From positions 1-16,140 of the forward strand of contig QHUD01000095.1 of the NCBI GenBank assembly GCA_003221085.1: a stretch of DNA of 16,140 bases, written 5' to 3'. The position numbers and the translations under genes were made by a program. The notes under the pieces were generated by a model. That model made no database searches. It was not told where the DNA came from and saw only the letters and a list, made by a program, of their open reading frames with translations. Positions within the stretch are counted from its first letter, which is position 1. Every line of letters begins with the position of its first letter. Below, piece after piece: positions 1 through 7,386 of the stretch. The DNA is from Gemmatimonadota bacterium. GTDB taxonomy: Bacteria > Gemmatimonadota > Gemmatimonadetes > Gemmatimonadales > GWC2-71-9.

Positions 1-727
<727 letters not shown>

Positions 728-872
728 GATTCCTCAAAAAGAATAAATACGTTGCACAAAATCGCAGCACACAAACGTAGCACAGAGTCGTCGAGCACCA
801 CCGTATTCGCGTGACGCTTTTTGCTTGACGTCTTCGTGTTACGTTTCTGCTCGATACGTTTTTTTTCTTCCA
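728..872 (-). other. AT-richer spacer between tRNA-Thr(GGU) and tuf
   Basis: This 145-nt segment is clearly richer in A and T than the rest of the window. It contains the tuf ribosome-binding sequence (TTGAGGA just before the start) and a run of eight T at 859-866 on the plus strand (A on the transcript). No convincing -35/-10 pair or terminator was found. The likely role is a processed leader between the last tRNA and tuf in a shared transcript. Confidence 0.4.
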
Positions 873-945
<73 letters not shown>

Positions 946-948
946 GAG

Positions 949-1021
949 AGCGGGCGACGGGGCTCGAACCCGCGACCCTCAGCTTGGAAGGCTGATGCTC
1001 TACCAACTGAGCTACGCCCGC
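949..1021 (-). tRNA. glyT: tRNA-Gly (anticodon UCC)
   Basis: A 73-nt cloverleaf with acceptor stem GCGGGCG/CGCCCGC. The anticodon stem TCAGC/GCTGA encloses loop CTTCCAA, giving anticodon UCC, which reads GGA and by wobble GGG. The T loop is GGTTCGAGCCC. CCA is not encoded. Only 3 nt separate it from tRNA-Thr(GGU), so the two must be processed from one precursor. GGG is the dominant glycine codon of the downstream tuf gene. Confidence 0.97.
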
Positions 1022-1029
1022 GCGCCGAG

Positions 1030-1112
<83 letters not shown>

Positions 1113-1148
1113 GCGCCCTCGGTCGTCTCGCCGCTCCCACTGACAACG

Positions 1149-1176
1149 CACCCCGCGTTTCCAACGGCGCGGGGTG
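1149..1176. other. Perfect 9-bp hairpin in the tRNA spacer
   Basis: CACCCCGCG (1149-1157) is followed after a 10-nt loop by its exact complement CGCGGGGTG (1168-1176). It sits in the 122-nt gap between tRNA-Thr(UGU) and tRNA-Tyr, a gap much longer than those between the other tRNAs. No T-run follows on either strand, so it is not a typical Rho-independent terminator. It could be a processing or attenuation hairpin. Confidence 0.5.
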
Positions 1177-1234
1177 TGTGTATCCTCCGAACGCAAAAAG
1201 GGTCGGGGCAGCGTTCTTCCTCTTCGGCAACGTG

Positions 1235-1307
1235 AGCTGACGAAGGGACTCGAACCCTTAACCTGCTGATTACAAATCAGCTGCTCTACCAGTTGAGCTA
1301 CGTCAGC
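1235..1307 (-). tRNA. thrU: tRNA-Thr (anticodon UGU)
   Basis: A 73-nt cloverleaf with acceptor stem GCTGACG/CGTCAGC. The anticodon stem GCTGA/TCAGC encloses loop TTTGTAA, giving anticodon UGU, reading ACA and by wobble ACG. The T arm contains GGTTCGAGTCC. CCA is not encoded. It is the first tRNA of the cluster, matching thrU at the head of the E. coli thrU-tyrU-glyT-thrT-tufB operon. Confidence 0.97.
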
Positions 1308-1335
1308 TGGCCGACGCTGAACTTACCAGACTTGA

Positions 1336-1364
1336 AGAGTAAACGGGGAAAGCCGCTATCGCAA
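1336..1364 (-). promoter_or_regulatory. Possible promoter of the tRNA-tuf unit
   Basis: On the minus strand TTGCGA (1364-1359) and TACTCT (1341-1336) are separated by 17 nt in the 76-nt gap between cysS and the first tRNA. They match the sigma-70 consensus only partly (4/6 and 3/6). A start about 7 nt downstream would leave a leader of roughly 20 nt before tRNA-Thr(UGU). Placement is plausible, sequence match is weak. Confidence 0.3.
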
Positions 1365-1383
1365 GGGACGTGCCGTTAACAAC

Positions 1384-2805
1384 TTAGACGACTCGCCACT
1401 GTGTACCAGAGGGCGTGTCCTCGATCTCCACGCCGCGGCCTGCAAGCTCGGCGCGGATCCGGTCGGCCTCCTTGAAGTCCTTGGATTTGCGGGCTTTGTC
1501 GCGCGCCGCGATGCGGTCCTCGATCCAGCGCGCGAGCCCCGCGTCGACGCGCTTGGCGGTGGGCAACACGTCGAGCACCTGCATCGCCCGGTCGAAGACG
1601 CCGAGGGCCGCCGCGGCGCCCGGTGCTCCCGCGTCGAGCGCCGCGTTCGCTTCGTGCACCAGCTCGAACAGGGCGGCGCAGGCCCGCGGCGCGTTCAAGT
1701 CGTCATCGAGCGCCGCGCGAAAGTCGGTCTCGAAGGCGGCCGCCAGTTCGGCGAGCCGACCCTCCCGTTTCCCGTTTCCCGCTTCCCGTTTCACGCGTTC
1801 ATAGAACTCCCCCAGCCGCTTGACGCCCACCCCCGCGCCCGCGAGCGCCTCGTCGGTGAAGTCGAGTGCCTTGCGATAGTGCGTCTGCCAGAAGAGGAGG
1901 CGCACCGCCGCGGCATCGACGCCCTGATCGCGCAGATCCCGCGCCGTGAGAAAATTCCCGAATCGTTTCGACATTTTCGTGCCGCGGACGTTCAGGAACT
2001 CGCCGTGCAGCCAGAAGCGGGCGAACGGCTTCCCGGTCGCCGCCTCGGACTGCGCGATCTCGTCTTCGTGATGTGGGAAAATCAAATCGACGCCGCCGGC
2101 GTGCAGGTCGAGCGTTTCGGCGCGGCAACACTTCTCGATCTGCTCGAGCGACATCGCCGAGCACTCGAGGTGCCACCCCGGGCGGCCCCGACCGAACGGT
2201 GCGTCCCACGCCGCGCCGACCTGCTCGTCCGCCGGCTCGGCCTTCTTCCACAGCGCGAAATCGCGCGGGTCGTCCTTGGCGTACTCGTCGCTCGCCACGC
2301 GCGCGCCGATTTTGAGCTCCCGCGTATCGAGTCGCGACAAGCGTCCGTAGCTCGGGAACTTGGCGATCGCGAAATAGATCGACCCGTCGTCGCCCTTATA
2401 GGCGACGCCGCGCTCGAGGAGTCGCTCGACCAGACGGATCATCGCGGGCACCGATTGCGTGGCGCGCGGGTAGACGTGCGCCGGCGTCATCCGCAGGTAG
2501 TCGCGATCCTCGAAGAACGCCTGGATGAACGGCGCCGTGTGCTCCTCGAGCCGTTTGCCCGCCGTGGCGGCGGCCTTGATGGTGCGATCGTCGACGTCGG
2601 TGAGGTTCATGATGTGGAAGACGTCGTATCCCGAGTAGGCGAGGTAGCGACGCAACAGATCCTCGAACAGGAACGTTCGGAAATTTCCGATGTGCGCGTA
2701 GTTCCAGACCGTCGGCCCACAGGTGTAGAGGGTGACGCGCGGGGGCGCGAGCGGTGCGAACGGCTCGACGCGGCGGCTGAGGGTGTTGTAGAGCGCGAGG
2801 GTCAT
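1384..2805 (-). CDS. cysS: Cysteinyl-tRNA synthetase
   Basis: This class I aminoacyl-tRNA synthetase joins cysteine to tRNA-Cys in the cytoplasm. The 473-residue length fits the family. The class signatures are the HIGH-type HIGN at residues 38-41 and KMSKR at 277-281. The catalytic zinc ligands are all present: C29 in YTCGPTV, C215 in GWHLECSAM, and H245 and E249 in FPHHEDE. The C-terminal part is the helical anticodon-binding region. The segment around residues 337-348 (KREAGNGKREGR) is encoded by a 7-nt tandem repeat, described separately. The ATG overlaps the stop of the small upstream ORF by 4 nt (ATGA), which suggests coupled translation; no strong ribosome-binding sequence is seen. The tRNA cluster starts 76 nt downstream, giving a run of translation genes. 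Confidence 0.98.
   Translation of the reverse strand: MTLALYNTLSRRVEPFAPLAPPRVTLYTCGPTVWNYAHIGNFRTFLFEDLLRRYLAYSGYDVFHIMNLTDVDDRTIKAAATAGKRLEEHTAPFIQAFFEDRDYLRMTPAHVYPRATQSVPAMIRLVERLLERGVAYKGDDGSIYFAIAKFPSYGRLSRLDTRELKIGARVASDEYAKDDPRDFALWKKAEPADEQVGAAWDAPFGRGRPGWHLECSAMSLEQIEKCCRAETLDLHAGGVDLIFPHHEDEIAQSEAATGKPFARFWLHGEFLNVRGTKMSKRFGNFLTARDLRDQGVDAAAVRLLFWQTHYRKALDFTDEALAGAGVGVKRLGEFYERVKREAGNGKREGRLAELAAAFETDFRAALDDDLNAPRACAALFELVHEANAALDAGAPGAAAALGVFDRAMQVLDVLPTAKRVDAGLARWIEDRIAARDKARKSKDFKEADRIRAELAGRGVEIEDTPSGTQWRVV
1763..1797. repeat. Heptamer tandem repeat (TCCCGTT) inside cysS
   Basis: Four 7-nt units, TCCCGTT, TCCCGTT, TCCCGCT and TCCCGTT, run from 1763 to 1790, followed by a degenerate fifth, TCACGCG. 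On the coding strand this makes the Lys/Arg/Gly/Glu-rich stretch around residues 337-348 of cysteinyl-tRNA synthetase, in the region after the catalytic core. The unit length is not a multiple of three, so gain or loss of one copy would shift the frame. Confidence 0.75.
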
Positions 2806-3059
2806 CGGTGCGGCTGAAACGTAGGAGCGCCCCGGAGGAGCGTCAACGCACGCGCCGTGCGCGCCGGGTGCAACGCCACGTCAAGCGTCCACGCGCCGGG
2901 CGGCCGCTCGCACACGACCGGGCCGCGACGGAACACGAGCACCCGCGCGCCACGCCAGCCGCCGCGCGCCGCAGCATCCGGCGCGAGCAGGCCCCGGCGG
3001 ACCAGGCGCGCCGCGACGTCGGTCACGACCAGCACCGGTGAGGAGACAGAGGTCGCCAC
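2802..3059 (-). CDS. Small hypothetical protein coupled to cysS (85 aa)
   Basis: I do not recognise this protein. The frame begins at GTG (3059-3057), four codons after an in-frame TAG, so the frame cannot extend far upstream. It ends in TGA overlapping the cysS ATG by 4 nt, which is the main argument that it is real. The sequence is a short soluble-looking alpha/beta type with a hydrophobic VLVVTDVAARLVRRGLL start, a central RVLVFRRGPVV strand-like stretch and one cysteine, and no membrane segment. It lies 59 nt after the DUF1611 gene. In GC-rich DNA open frames of this size arise by chance, so the call rests on the gene junctions. Confidence 0.55.
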   Translation of the reverse strand: MATSVSSPVLVVTDVAARLVRRGLLAPDAAARGGWRGARVLVFRRGPVVCERPPGAWTLDVALHPARTARALTLLRGAPTFQPHR

Positions 3060-3118
3060 CGTGCGAGCCTAGCCACGGGGCTCCGGCGGGCGGCATCCGA
3101 TCCCCGCCGCCACCATCC

Positions 3119-4189
3119 TTACTTCGCCGCCATCGCCCCTTGGATGATCGCGTCGACCAGCGGCGCCGAGCCGAACCGCACCGGATCCGTCGCGGGGAGC
3201 CCGGTCTCGTCCGCCGCCCGCGCGACCGCGTCCCGCGCCGACGCGTCGCTCAGGTCGTACGTGTTGAGACAGATGCCGATCACCTTCGTCGGCCGGACCG
3301 GCGCGGCGGCGCGCTCGTAGATCTCCACCAGCTCCGGGAGTGGCGGGATCTTCACCCACGGCTCGCGACCGTGGTAGTCGCCGATGTATTCGCGCGTCGC
3401 CTGATGGCACAGGATGAGCCCGTCGGGGCAACACCCGTGCAGCAGCCCGAGTGTGACGCCGGAGTAGCCCGGGTGAATCAGGCTCCCCTGCCCTTCCACG
3501 AGGATGATGTCGGCGTCCTTGGCCGCCTCGACCACCAGCCATTCCGCCGCCCCGGCGATGAAGTCGGCGACCACCGCGTCCACCGCGATCCCCCATCCCT
3601 CGATGAAGATCCCCGTCTGCCCGGTGGCGACGAAGCGCGCTCGGTGGCCGCGCTCGATGAGGGCGTTCCGCAGTTCCACCTGTGCCGTCATCTTCCCGAC
3701 GTTGCAGTCGGATCCGACGGTGTGGACGACATACGCGTCGACCTCGGCCGCCCGCCCATCGGCGACCGGGAGGCTGGCCGGCGGCTTGCGCGCGTCGAAG
3801 ATTCGGACGCCCCGCTCGCGCGCGAGCGCACCGAGCTCGGGATCATCGCCGATGAACGTGTGCAGGCCGCTCCAGATCTCGAGCCCGCGCTCGATCGCCG
3901 TGCGCAGCCAGCCGCGCCACTCGGCCGGCAACCGACCGCCCATGGGCGCGATGCCGATCAGCACCGCGGTGGCACCCAGGTCGAGGCCCCGCTCGAAATC
4001 GCCCACGACCGGCAGCGCGCCGCCGAACCCGAGCACCTGCTGCACGGTCTTTCCCGCGTGGGTCCGGTCGAACACCCCGACCACACGCTCCGGCATATAG
4101 CGGATGGAGCAGTTGGCCGTCTTCGACGACATCGGGTCGAACTGGCCGTCGGCGAGAATCAGAAACCGCTGCGTGTTCCGCGCGGGCAT
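3119..4189 (-). CDS. DUF1611 family protein (DgcN-type, P-loop acyltransferase-like)
   Basis: A 356-residue protein of the DUF1611 family. Members called DgcN have been reported as D-glutamate N-acetyltransferases in D-amino acid breakdown. The N-terminal half (about 1-145) looks like a Rossmann-type domain. The C-terminal half carries the family P-loop GSDCNVGKMT (159-168), followed by VATGQTGIFIEG and ILVEGQGSLIHPGYSG. I place the start at ATG 4189-4187, which shares one base with the stop of the AI-2E-type gene (TGATG); the frame stays open further upstream but there it only shadows that gene. DgcN genes often neighbour a dipeptide epimerase (DgcA); none is present here. Family membership is secure from the P-loop and overall sequence; the substrate is not. 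Confidence 0.85.
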   Translation of the reverse strand: MPARNTQRFLILADGQFDPMSSKTANCSIRYMPERVVGVFDRTHAGKTVQQVLGFGGALPVVGDFERGLDLGATAVLIGIAPMGGRLPAEWRGWLRTAIERGLEIWSGLHTFIGDDPELGALARERGVRIFDARKPPASLPVADGRAAEVDAYVVHTVGSDCNVGKMTAQVELRNALIERGHRARFVATGQTGIFIEGWGIAVDAVVADFIAGAAEWLVVEAAKDADIILVEGQGSLIHPGYSGVTLGLLHGCCPDGLILCHQATREYIGDYHGREPWVKIPPLPELVEIYERAAAPVRPTKVIGICLNTYDLSDASARDAVARAADETGLPATDPVRFGSAPLVDAIIQGAMAAK

Positions 4190-5286
4190 CAGGCGGCAGT
4201 CGGAGTCCTGGGCGTGCGGAATTCGGACGTCGTGCGGAGCACGGCAGGCTCGAAGTGTTCGGCGTCGCCGTAGATCTCGCCCTGTACGATGTGTCGCACG
4301 ATCACCATCGTCACGGCGAGCACCGGCACCGCGACCACGAGGCCCACGACGCCGATCAGCGTCCCCATGGTCAGCACGCTCGCGATCGTGAGGACCGGGG
4401 GCAGCGATACCTGGCGCTGCATGATGCGCGGCACCACGACGTTCGCTTCGACCACGTGCACCGCGACGCCCAGCACGATCACCGCGAGCACGCGCAGCCA
4501 GTCGCCGGTGCCCACGACGAACAGGGCGGGCAGCAGCGTCGACACCAGCGTGCCGAAGAACGGCACCACGGCCACGAGACCGGTGAAGATGCCGAAGGCC
4601 AGCCAGTAGGGGACGCCCAGGACCCACAGCCCGAGCGCGGTCAGGGCGGCGAGCACCATCATGGCGAGCAGCTGGCCCACCACCCAGGCCCGCAGCGTGG
4701 CTCCCAGGTCATCGAGGATCCGCGCGGCGACGGGACGGTGCTTGGGCGAGACGAGCGACAGGATTCCCTCCCGATACAGGCGCGGTTGCTGCGCGAGGTA
4801 GAGGGCCATCACCACCACGCTCGCGCCCTCGATGAACAGCTTGCCGCCAGCGGTGACGTAGGGCAGGATCGACCCGCGCAAGAACGCTGCGGCGTCATCG
4901 ATCAGGCTGGCCACGACCCCGGACTGCGGATTGGCGAGCTCGGTGCTCCGCAGCACGGGATACTCGCGCGCCCAGCGGGCGATCTCGTTCTGGATGTTGG
5001 TGAGCGTCTGGGGCAGTCCCGAGATCAACGCCTGCGTCTGGTCGATGACCGGCGGCACCAGCAGGGCGCCGATCCCCACCACGGCGGCGAGCGTCGCGAC
5101 CACCGCGGCGGTGAGCCCGAGCCAGCGCGCCAGGCGGAACCGCCGCTCCAACACGTCGGTGATGGCCGAGAGGTAGACGGCGCACAGCACGGCGATGAAG
5201 ACGAGGAGCAGCACCTCGACCACCCGGATGAGGAACCAGATGGCCAGGGCGGCAACGAAGAGCGCCACGAACGTGGCGCCCGACAA
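4189..5286 (-). CDS. AI-2E/PerM family membrane protein
   Basis: A polytopic inner-membrane protein of the AI-2E (UPF0118, PF01594) family, about 365 residues. N-terminal hydrophobic helices (about 5-40 and 55-85) are followed by a long amphipathic stretch and a cluster of helices. Family landmarks include GVPYWLAFGIFTGLVAVVPF, NVVVPRIMQRQVSLPP and the GVVGLVVAVPVLAV tail. Members have been linked to autoinducer-2 export or to ion/proton exchange, so no substrate is assigned. The start is uncertain: the best candidate is TTG (5286-5284), with no clear ribosome-binding sequence. The frame is continuous with that of pspA, whose TGA lies 13 codons upstream. The stop overlaps the next gene by one base. 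Its place behind pspA suggests a membrane-stress context. Confidence 0.88.
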   Translation of the reverse strand: MSGATFVALFVAALAIWFLIRVVEVLLLVFIAVLCAVYLSAITDVLERRFRLARWLGLTAAVVATLAAVVGIGALLVPPVIDQTQALISGLPQTLTNIQNEIARWAREYPVLRSTELANPQSGVVASLIDDAAAFLRGSILPYVTAGGKLFIEGASVVVMALYLAQQPRLYREGILSLVSPKHRPVAARILDDLGATLRAWVVGQLLAMMVLAALTALGLWVLGVPYWLAFGIFTGLVAVVPFFGTLVSTLLPALFVVGTGDWLRVLAVIVLGVAVHVVEANVVVPRIMQRQVSLPPVLTIASVLTMGTLIGVVGLVVAVPVLAVTMVIVRHIVQGEIYGDAEHFEPAVLRTTSEFRTPRTPTAA

Positions 5287-5325
5287 CCGCGAGGCTGCAG
5301 ACGGCTCCGTGTTCAGCGCTGGTGC

Positions 5326-6090
5326 TCAGGAGGAGGGAGGGGCGTCGTCGTCCTCGACCAGCTCCGCCTCCGCCGCTCCCTTGCCCAGCTGCTTCGATTG
5401 CTCGGGGGATCCGGCCGGGAGGAGTCCCATCTTGCGCTTCAGCTCGATGAGCTGCTGATCGGCGTCCGCTCGCACTTCCAGGCTCTGGAACTGCTTCACG
5501 AGCGTATCGCCCGAGAGGTCCTCGTTGACCTCGGCCGCCGCGATCAGCTTGCGCTCCTCGTGCTCGATCTGCTCGGTCATGCGCTCGAACGTCTCGAACA
5601 CGCTCTTGTCGCCGATCGACGACATCGTTTCCTGGATGCGCTTATGCGCCTCGGCGCGCTTCTGCCGCGCGATCAGGATGTTCTTCTTGCGCTTCGCCTC
5701 TTCGATGCGGTCGTTCAGCTGGCGCAGCGACAGCTTGAGCTTCTCGGTCTCCTCGCGGTGTTTGACCCAGGTCTCGTGCAGCTGCACCGCGCCCTGCGCG
5801 TGCTCGTTGTGCCGCAGCAGGGCCTGCTTCGCGAGGTCGTCCCGCCCCTCCTGCACCGCCAGCACGGCGCGGCGCTCCCAGTCCTCGGCGCTCTTCTTTT
5901 CCGTGTCCACCTGCGCCGAGAGACGCTTCTCGTCCGCAATGGCCGCCGCCACTTGCTGCTTCGCCTTCGCCAGCTGACTGCGCATGTCGACGATCAGCTG
6001 GTTCAGCATCTTTTCCGGATTCTCGGCACGATTGATCAGGTCGTTGATGTTCGACCGGATCAGCGTCGAGAGACGGTCAAAGATTCCCAT
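5326..6090 (-). CDS. pspA: PspA/IM30 family protein
   Basis: A 254-residue PspA/IM30 (ESCRT-III-like) protein that coats and stabilises the inner membrane under stress. The N-terminal amphipathic helix MGIFDRLSTLIRSNINDLI is typical for membrane binding. It is followed by long coiled-coil helices (about 25-215) with the family sequence NPEKMLNQLIVDM near the start. The C-terminus is an acidic, disordered-looking tail (AELVEDDDAPPSS). A GAGGG ribosome-binding sequence lies 5 nt before the ATG. The gene follows four small coiled-coil membrane proteins and precedes an AI-2E-type membrane protein. No pspC, pspF or LiaR-like regulator is in the window, so regulation differs from the enterobacterial system or lies elsewhere. 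Confidence 0.95.
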   Translation of the reverse strand: MGIFDRLSTLIRSNINDLINRAENPEKMLNQLIVDMRSQLAKAKQQVAAAIADEKRLSAQVDTEKKSAEDWERRAVLAVQEGRDDLAKQALLRHNEHAQGAVQLHETWVKHREETEKLKLSLRQLNDRIEEAKRKKNILIARQKRAEAHKRIQETMSSIGDKSVFETFERMTEQIEHEERKLIAAAEVNEDLSGDTLVKQFQSLEVRADADQQLIELKRKMGLLPAGSPEQSKQLGKGAAEAELVEDDDAPPSS

Positions 6091-6117
6091 GAGAACCCTC
6101 GGTGTGCTGGCGGGGCG

Positions 6118-6459
6118 TCACTGTCCCGCGCCCAACTTACGCTCCCGCCGCTCGGCGAGCATGCGCTCGGCGAAATCTATGCGCTCGGCGAGCTCGGAGA
6201 CCTGCCCCTGGAGGTGCGATACCTGCGCCTCCAGCGCCTCTACTCGCTGGGGATCCTCGCCCCCGGCGCCCCAGCGCCGCTGCGCCCGCGTCCGGATGCG
6301 CTCGGCGATGGCCTCCCCTACGGGTGTCCGGAGGATCCCGCGCAGCGCGATCGCGACCACCAGGATGACCACCACCGCGGCGACGATGGGCACGACCTCG
6401 TTGAACACGAGGTTCGGGTCCAACCCCGGGAGCGGCGGCGGTACGGGGCCCTGCATCAT
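6118..6459 (-). CDS. Single-pass coiled-coil mini-protein 4 (next to pspA)
   Basis: A 113-residue protein, fourth and last of a tandem set of related genes. A Pro-rich N-terminus is followed by one membrane helix (about 22-42, VVPIVAAVVVILVVAIALRG), then the shared motif TPVGEAIAERIR (45-56). A charged linker precedes a heptad-patterned coiled coil that ends in LAERIDFAERMLAERRERKL. The ATG (6459-6457) overlaps the stop of the preceding gene by 4 nt; a longer version starting near 6813 is open but would only shadow the upstream gene. pspA begins 27 nt downstream. The layout (short N-terminus, one helix, cytoplasmic zipper) recalls PspB, but I cannot claim homology from sequence reading alone. 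Confidence 0.85.
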   Translation of the reverse strand: MMQGPVPPPLPGLDPNLVFNEVVPIVAAVVVILVVAIALRGILRTPVGEAIAERIRTRAQRRWGAGGEDPQRVEALEAQVSHLQGQVSELAERIDFAERMLAERRERKLGAGQ

Positions 6460-6752
6460 GTGGACCCCGTACGCCTTTCCCCCGGGGCCAGTTTCCCGGC
6501 CTCTCCGTCCCGCCCCTTGGCGAGCAATCGCTCCGTAAAATCCACCCGCTCCGCGAGTTCCGCCACTTCTCGGCGTACCTCTTCGAGCGCCGTCGCCAGC
6601 TCTTCCTGCCTCGCCTCGCCCGTGGTACCTGCCTGGCCCCCGGCCTGGAGCTTCGCGGTGTACGCTTTGCTCACGGTCCGGGCGATCATCCAGGAGAAAA
6701 AACCGCCGAACAGGACGACGGGGATGAGCACCGCCACTGCTTCGGGGTTCAT
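6456..6752 (-). CDS. Single-pass coiled-coil mini-protein 3
   Basis: A 98-residue protein, third of the tandem set. Residues about 5-24 form a membrane helix (AVAVLIPVVLFGGFFSWMIA). The post-membrane motif is the most diverged copy (RTVSKAYTAKL in place of SPVGKAVADRI). The coiled coil ends in LAERVDFTERLLAKGRDGE, which closely matches the end of the other three proteins. Its ATG and its stop each share an ATGA overlap with the neighbouring genes, so translation of the set is probably coupled. No enzymatic motif is present; a scaffold or partner role at the membrane is inferred. Confidence 0.87.
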   Translation of the reverse strand: MNPEAVAVLIPVVLFGGFFSWMIARTVSKAYTAKLQAGGQAGTTGEARQEELATALEEVRREVAELAERVDFTERLLAKGRDGEAGKLAPGERRTGST

Positions 6753-7042
6753 CCGCTCCGCGGCGGCGCCAGCCGCTCGCCCTCGCGTTGCTTGGCCAGC
6801 AGCCGCTCGGCAAAGTCCATGCGCTCGCTGAGATCGCTCACTTCGGTCCGGAGTTGCTGCACGTCGCTCTCGAGCGCCGCGCGGGACTCCTCCAACTCTC
6901 TCCGCGCGTGCTCCGGCAGCCCTCCGGTCGCGGTTCCCCGGATGCGATCGGCTACGGCTTTACCCACGGGGGAGAGCGCGAGCAGGAACAGCGAGCCACC
7001 CCCGAAAATGAACACGATAGCGAGAATGCCTTCCATATCCAT
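6749..7042 (-). CDS. Single-pass coiled-coil mini-protein 2
   Basis: A 97-residue protein, second of the tandem set. The membrane helix spans about 5-23 (GILAIVFIFGGGSLFLLAL) and is followed at once by SPVGKAVADRIRG (24-36). The rest is a charged helix with heptad spacing that ends in LSERMDFAERLLAKQREGER and then LAPPRSG. The ATG lies 2 nt after the stop of the first mini-protein; a second in-frame ATG two codons later is possible. The stop overlaps the next gene by 4 nt. This copy best shows the consensus of the family. Confidence 0.88.
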   Translation of the reverse strand: MDMEGILAIVFIFGGGSLFLLALSPVGKAVADRIRGTATGGLPEHARRELEESRAALESDVQQLRTEVSDLSERMDFAERLLAKQREGERLAPPRSG

Positions 7043-7044
7043 GA

Positions 7045-7353
7045 TCAGCGCGGCGGGGCGAGCCGCTGGGCGGCGCGGTCCTTCGCGAGCAGGCGCTCGG
7101 TGAAGTCGAGTCGCTCTTCGGCTTCGGCGACCCGGCGCTTGAGGTCGTCGACCTCGGCGAGCAGTCGCTCTGCGTCACCCCCGAGGGCGACCCCGTGCTT
7201 GGCGGCCTTCATGGCCATCCATTGCTGGTCCGTTCTCGTCCAGCCGCGGATCCACTCCGCCAGCGCCTTCCCCACCGGGCCCGACAACACGATGGTGACA
7301 CCGATGACGAGCGCCAACCCGATCATTCCGACCACGGGCGTCCACTGTCCCAT
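7045..7353 (-). CDS. Single-pass coiled-coil mini-protein 1
   Basis: A 102-residue protein, first of the four. The membrane helix (about 7-24) is followed by GPVGKALAEWIRG (25-37), a longer linker, and a coiled coil ending in EERLDFTERLLAKDRAAQ and LAPPR. A GGAGG ribosome-binding sequence lies about 10 nt before the ATG (7353-7351). The gene starts 33 nt after the uvrA stop with no visible promoter or terminator in the gap, so transcription from the uvrA promoter is likely. Small residues before the shared GPVGK motif suggest the membrane helix ends there and that the Lys/Arg-rich part faces the cytoplasm. Confidence 0.87.
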   Translation of the reverse strand: MGQWTPVVGMIGLALVIGVTIVLSGPVGKALAEWIRGWTRTDQQWMAMKAAKHGVALGGDAERLLAEVDDLKRRVAEAEERLDFTERLLAKDRAAQRLAPPR

Positions 7354-7386
7354 GCGACGTGCTCCTCCCCTCGTGAACTTACCGAG

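Noticed and set aside
1149..1176. Terminator between tRNA-Thr(UGU) and tRNA-Tyr
   Set aside because: No T-run follows the stem on the minus strand, and the downstream tRNAs and tuf have no clear separate promoter.
1654..2817. A 387-codon open frame on the plus strand
   Set aside because: Antisense to cysS, which has all catalytic and zinc residues.
4190..4627. N-terminal extension of the DUF1611 protein
   Set aside because: The frame stays open but yields Arg/Gly-rich sequence lying inside the AI-2E-type gene; the start at 4189 gives the normal family N-terminus and a one-base overlap.
4189..5286. Quorum-sensing gene (autoinducer-2 exporter)
   Set aside because: The family name is historical; many members have other roles and no luxS or AI-2 gene is nearby, so only the family is called.
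4255..6831. An 858-codon open frame on the plus strand
   Set aside because: It runs antisense to the AI-2E-type gene, pspA and mini-protein genes with clear family motifs. Its translation is a low-complexity His/Arg/Asp/Glu-rich sequence, as expected of a GC-rich shadow frame.
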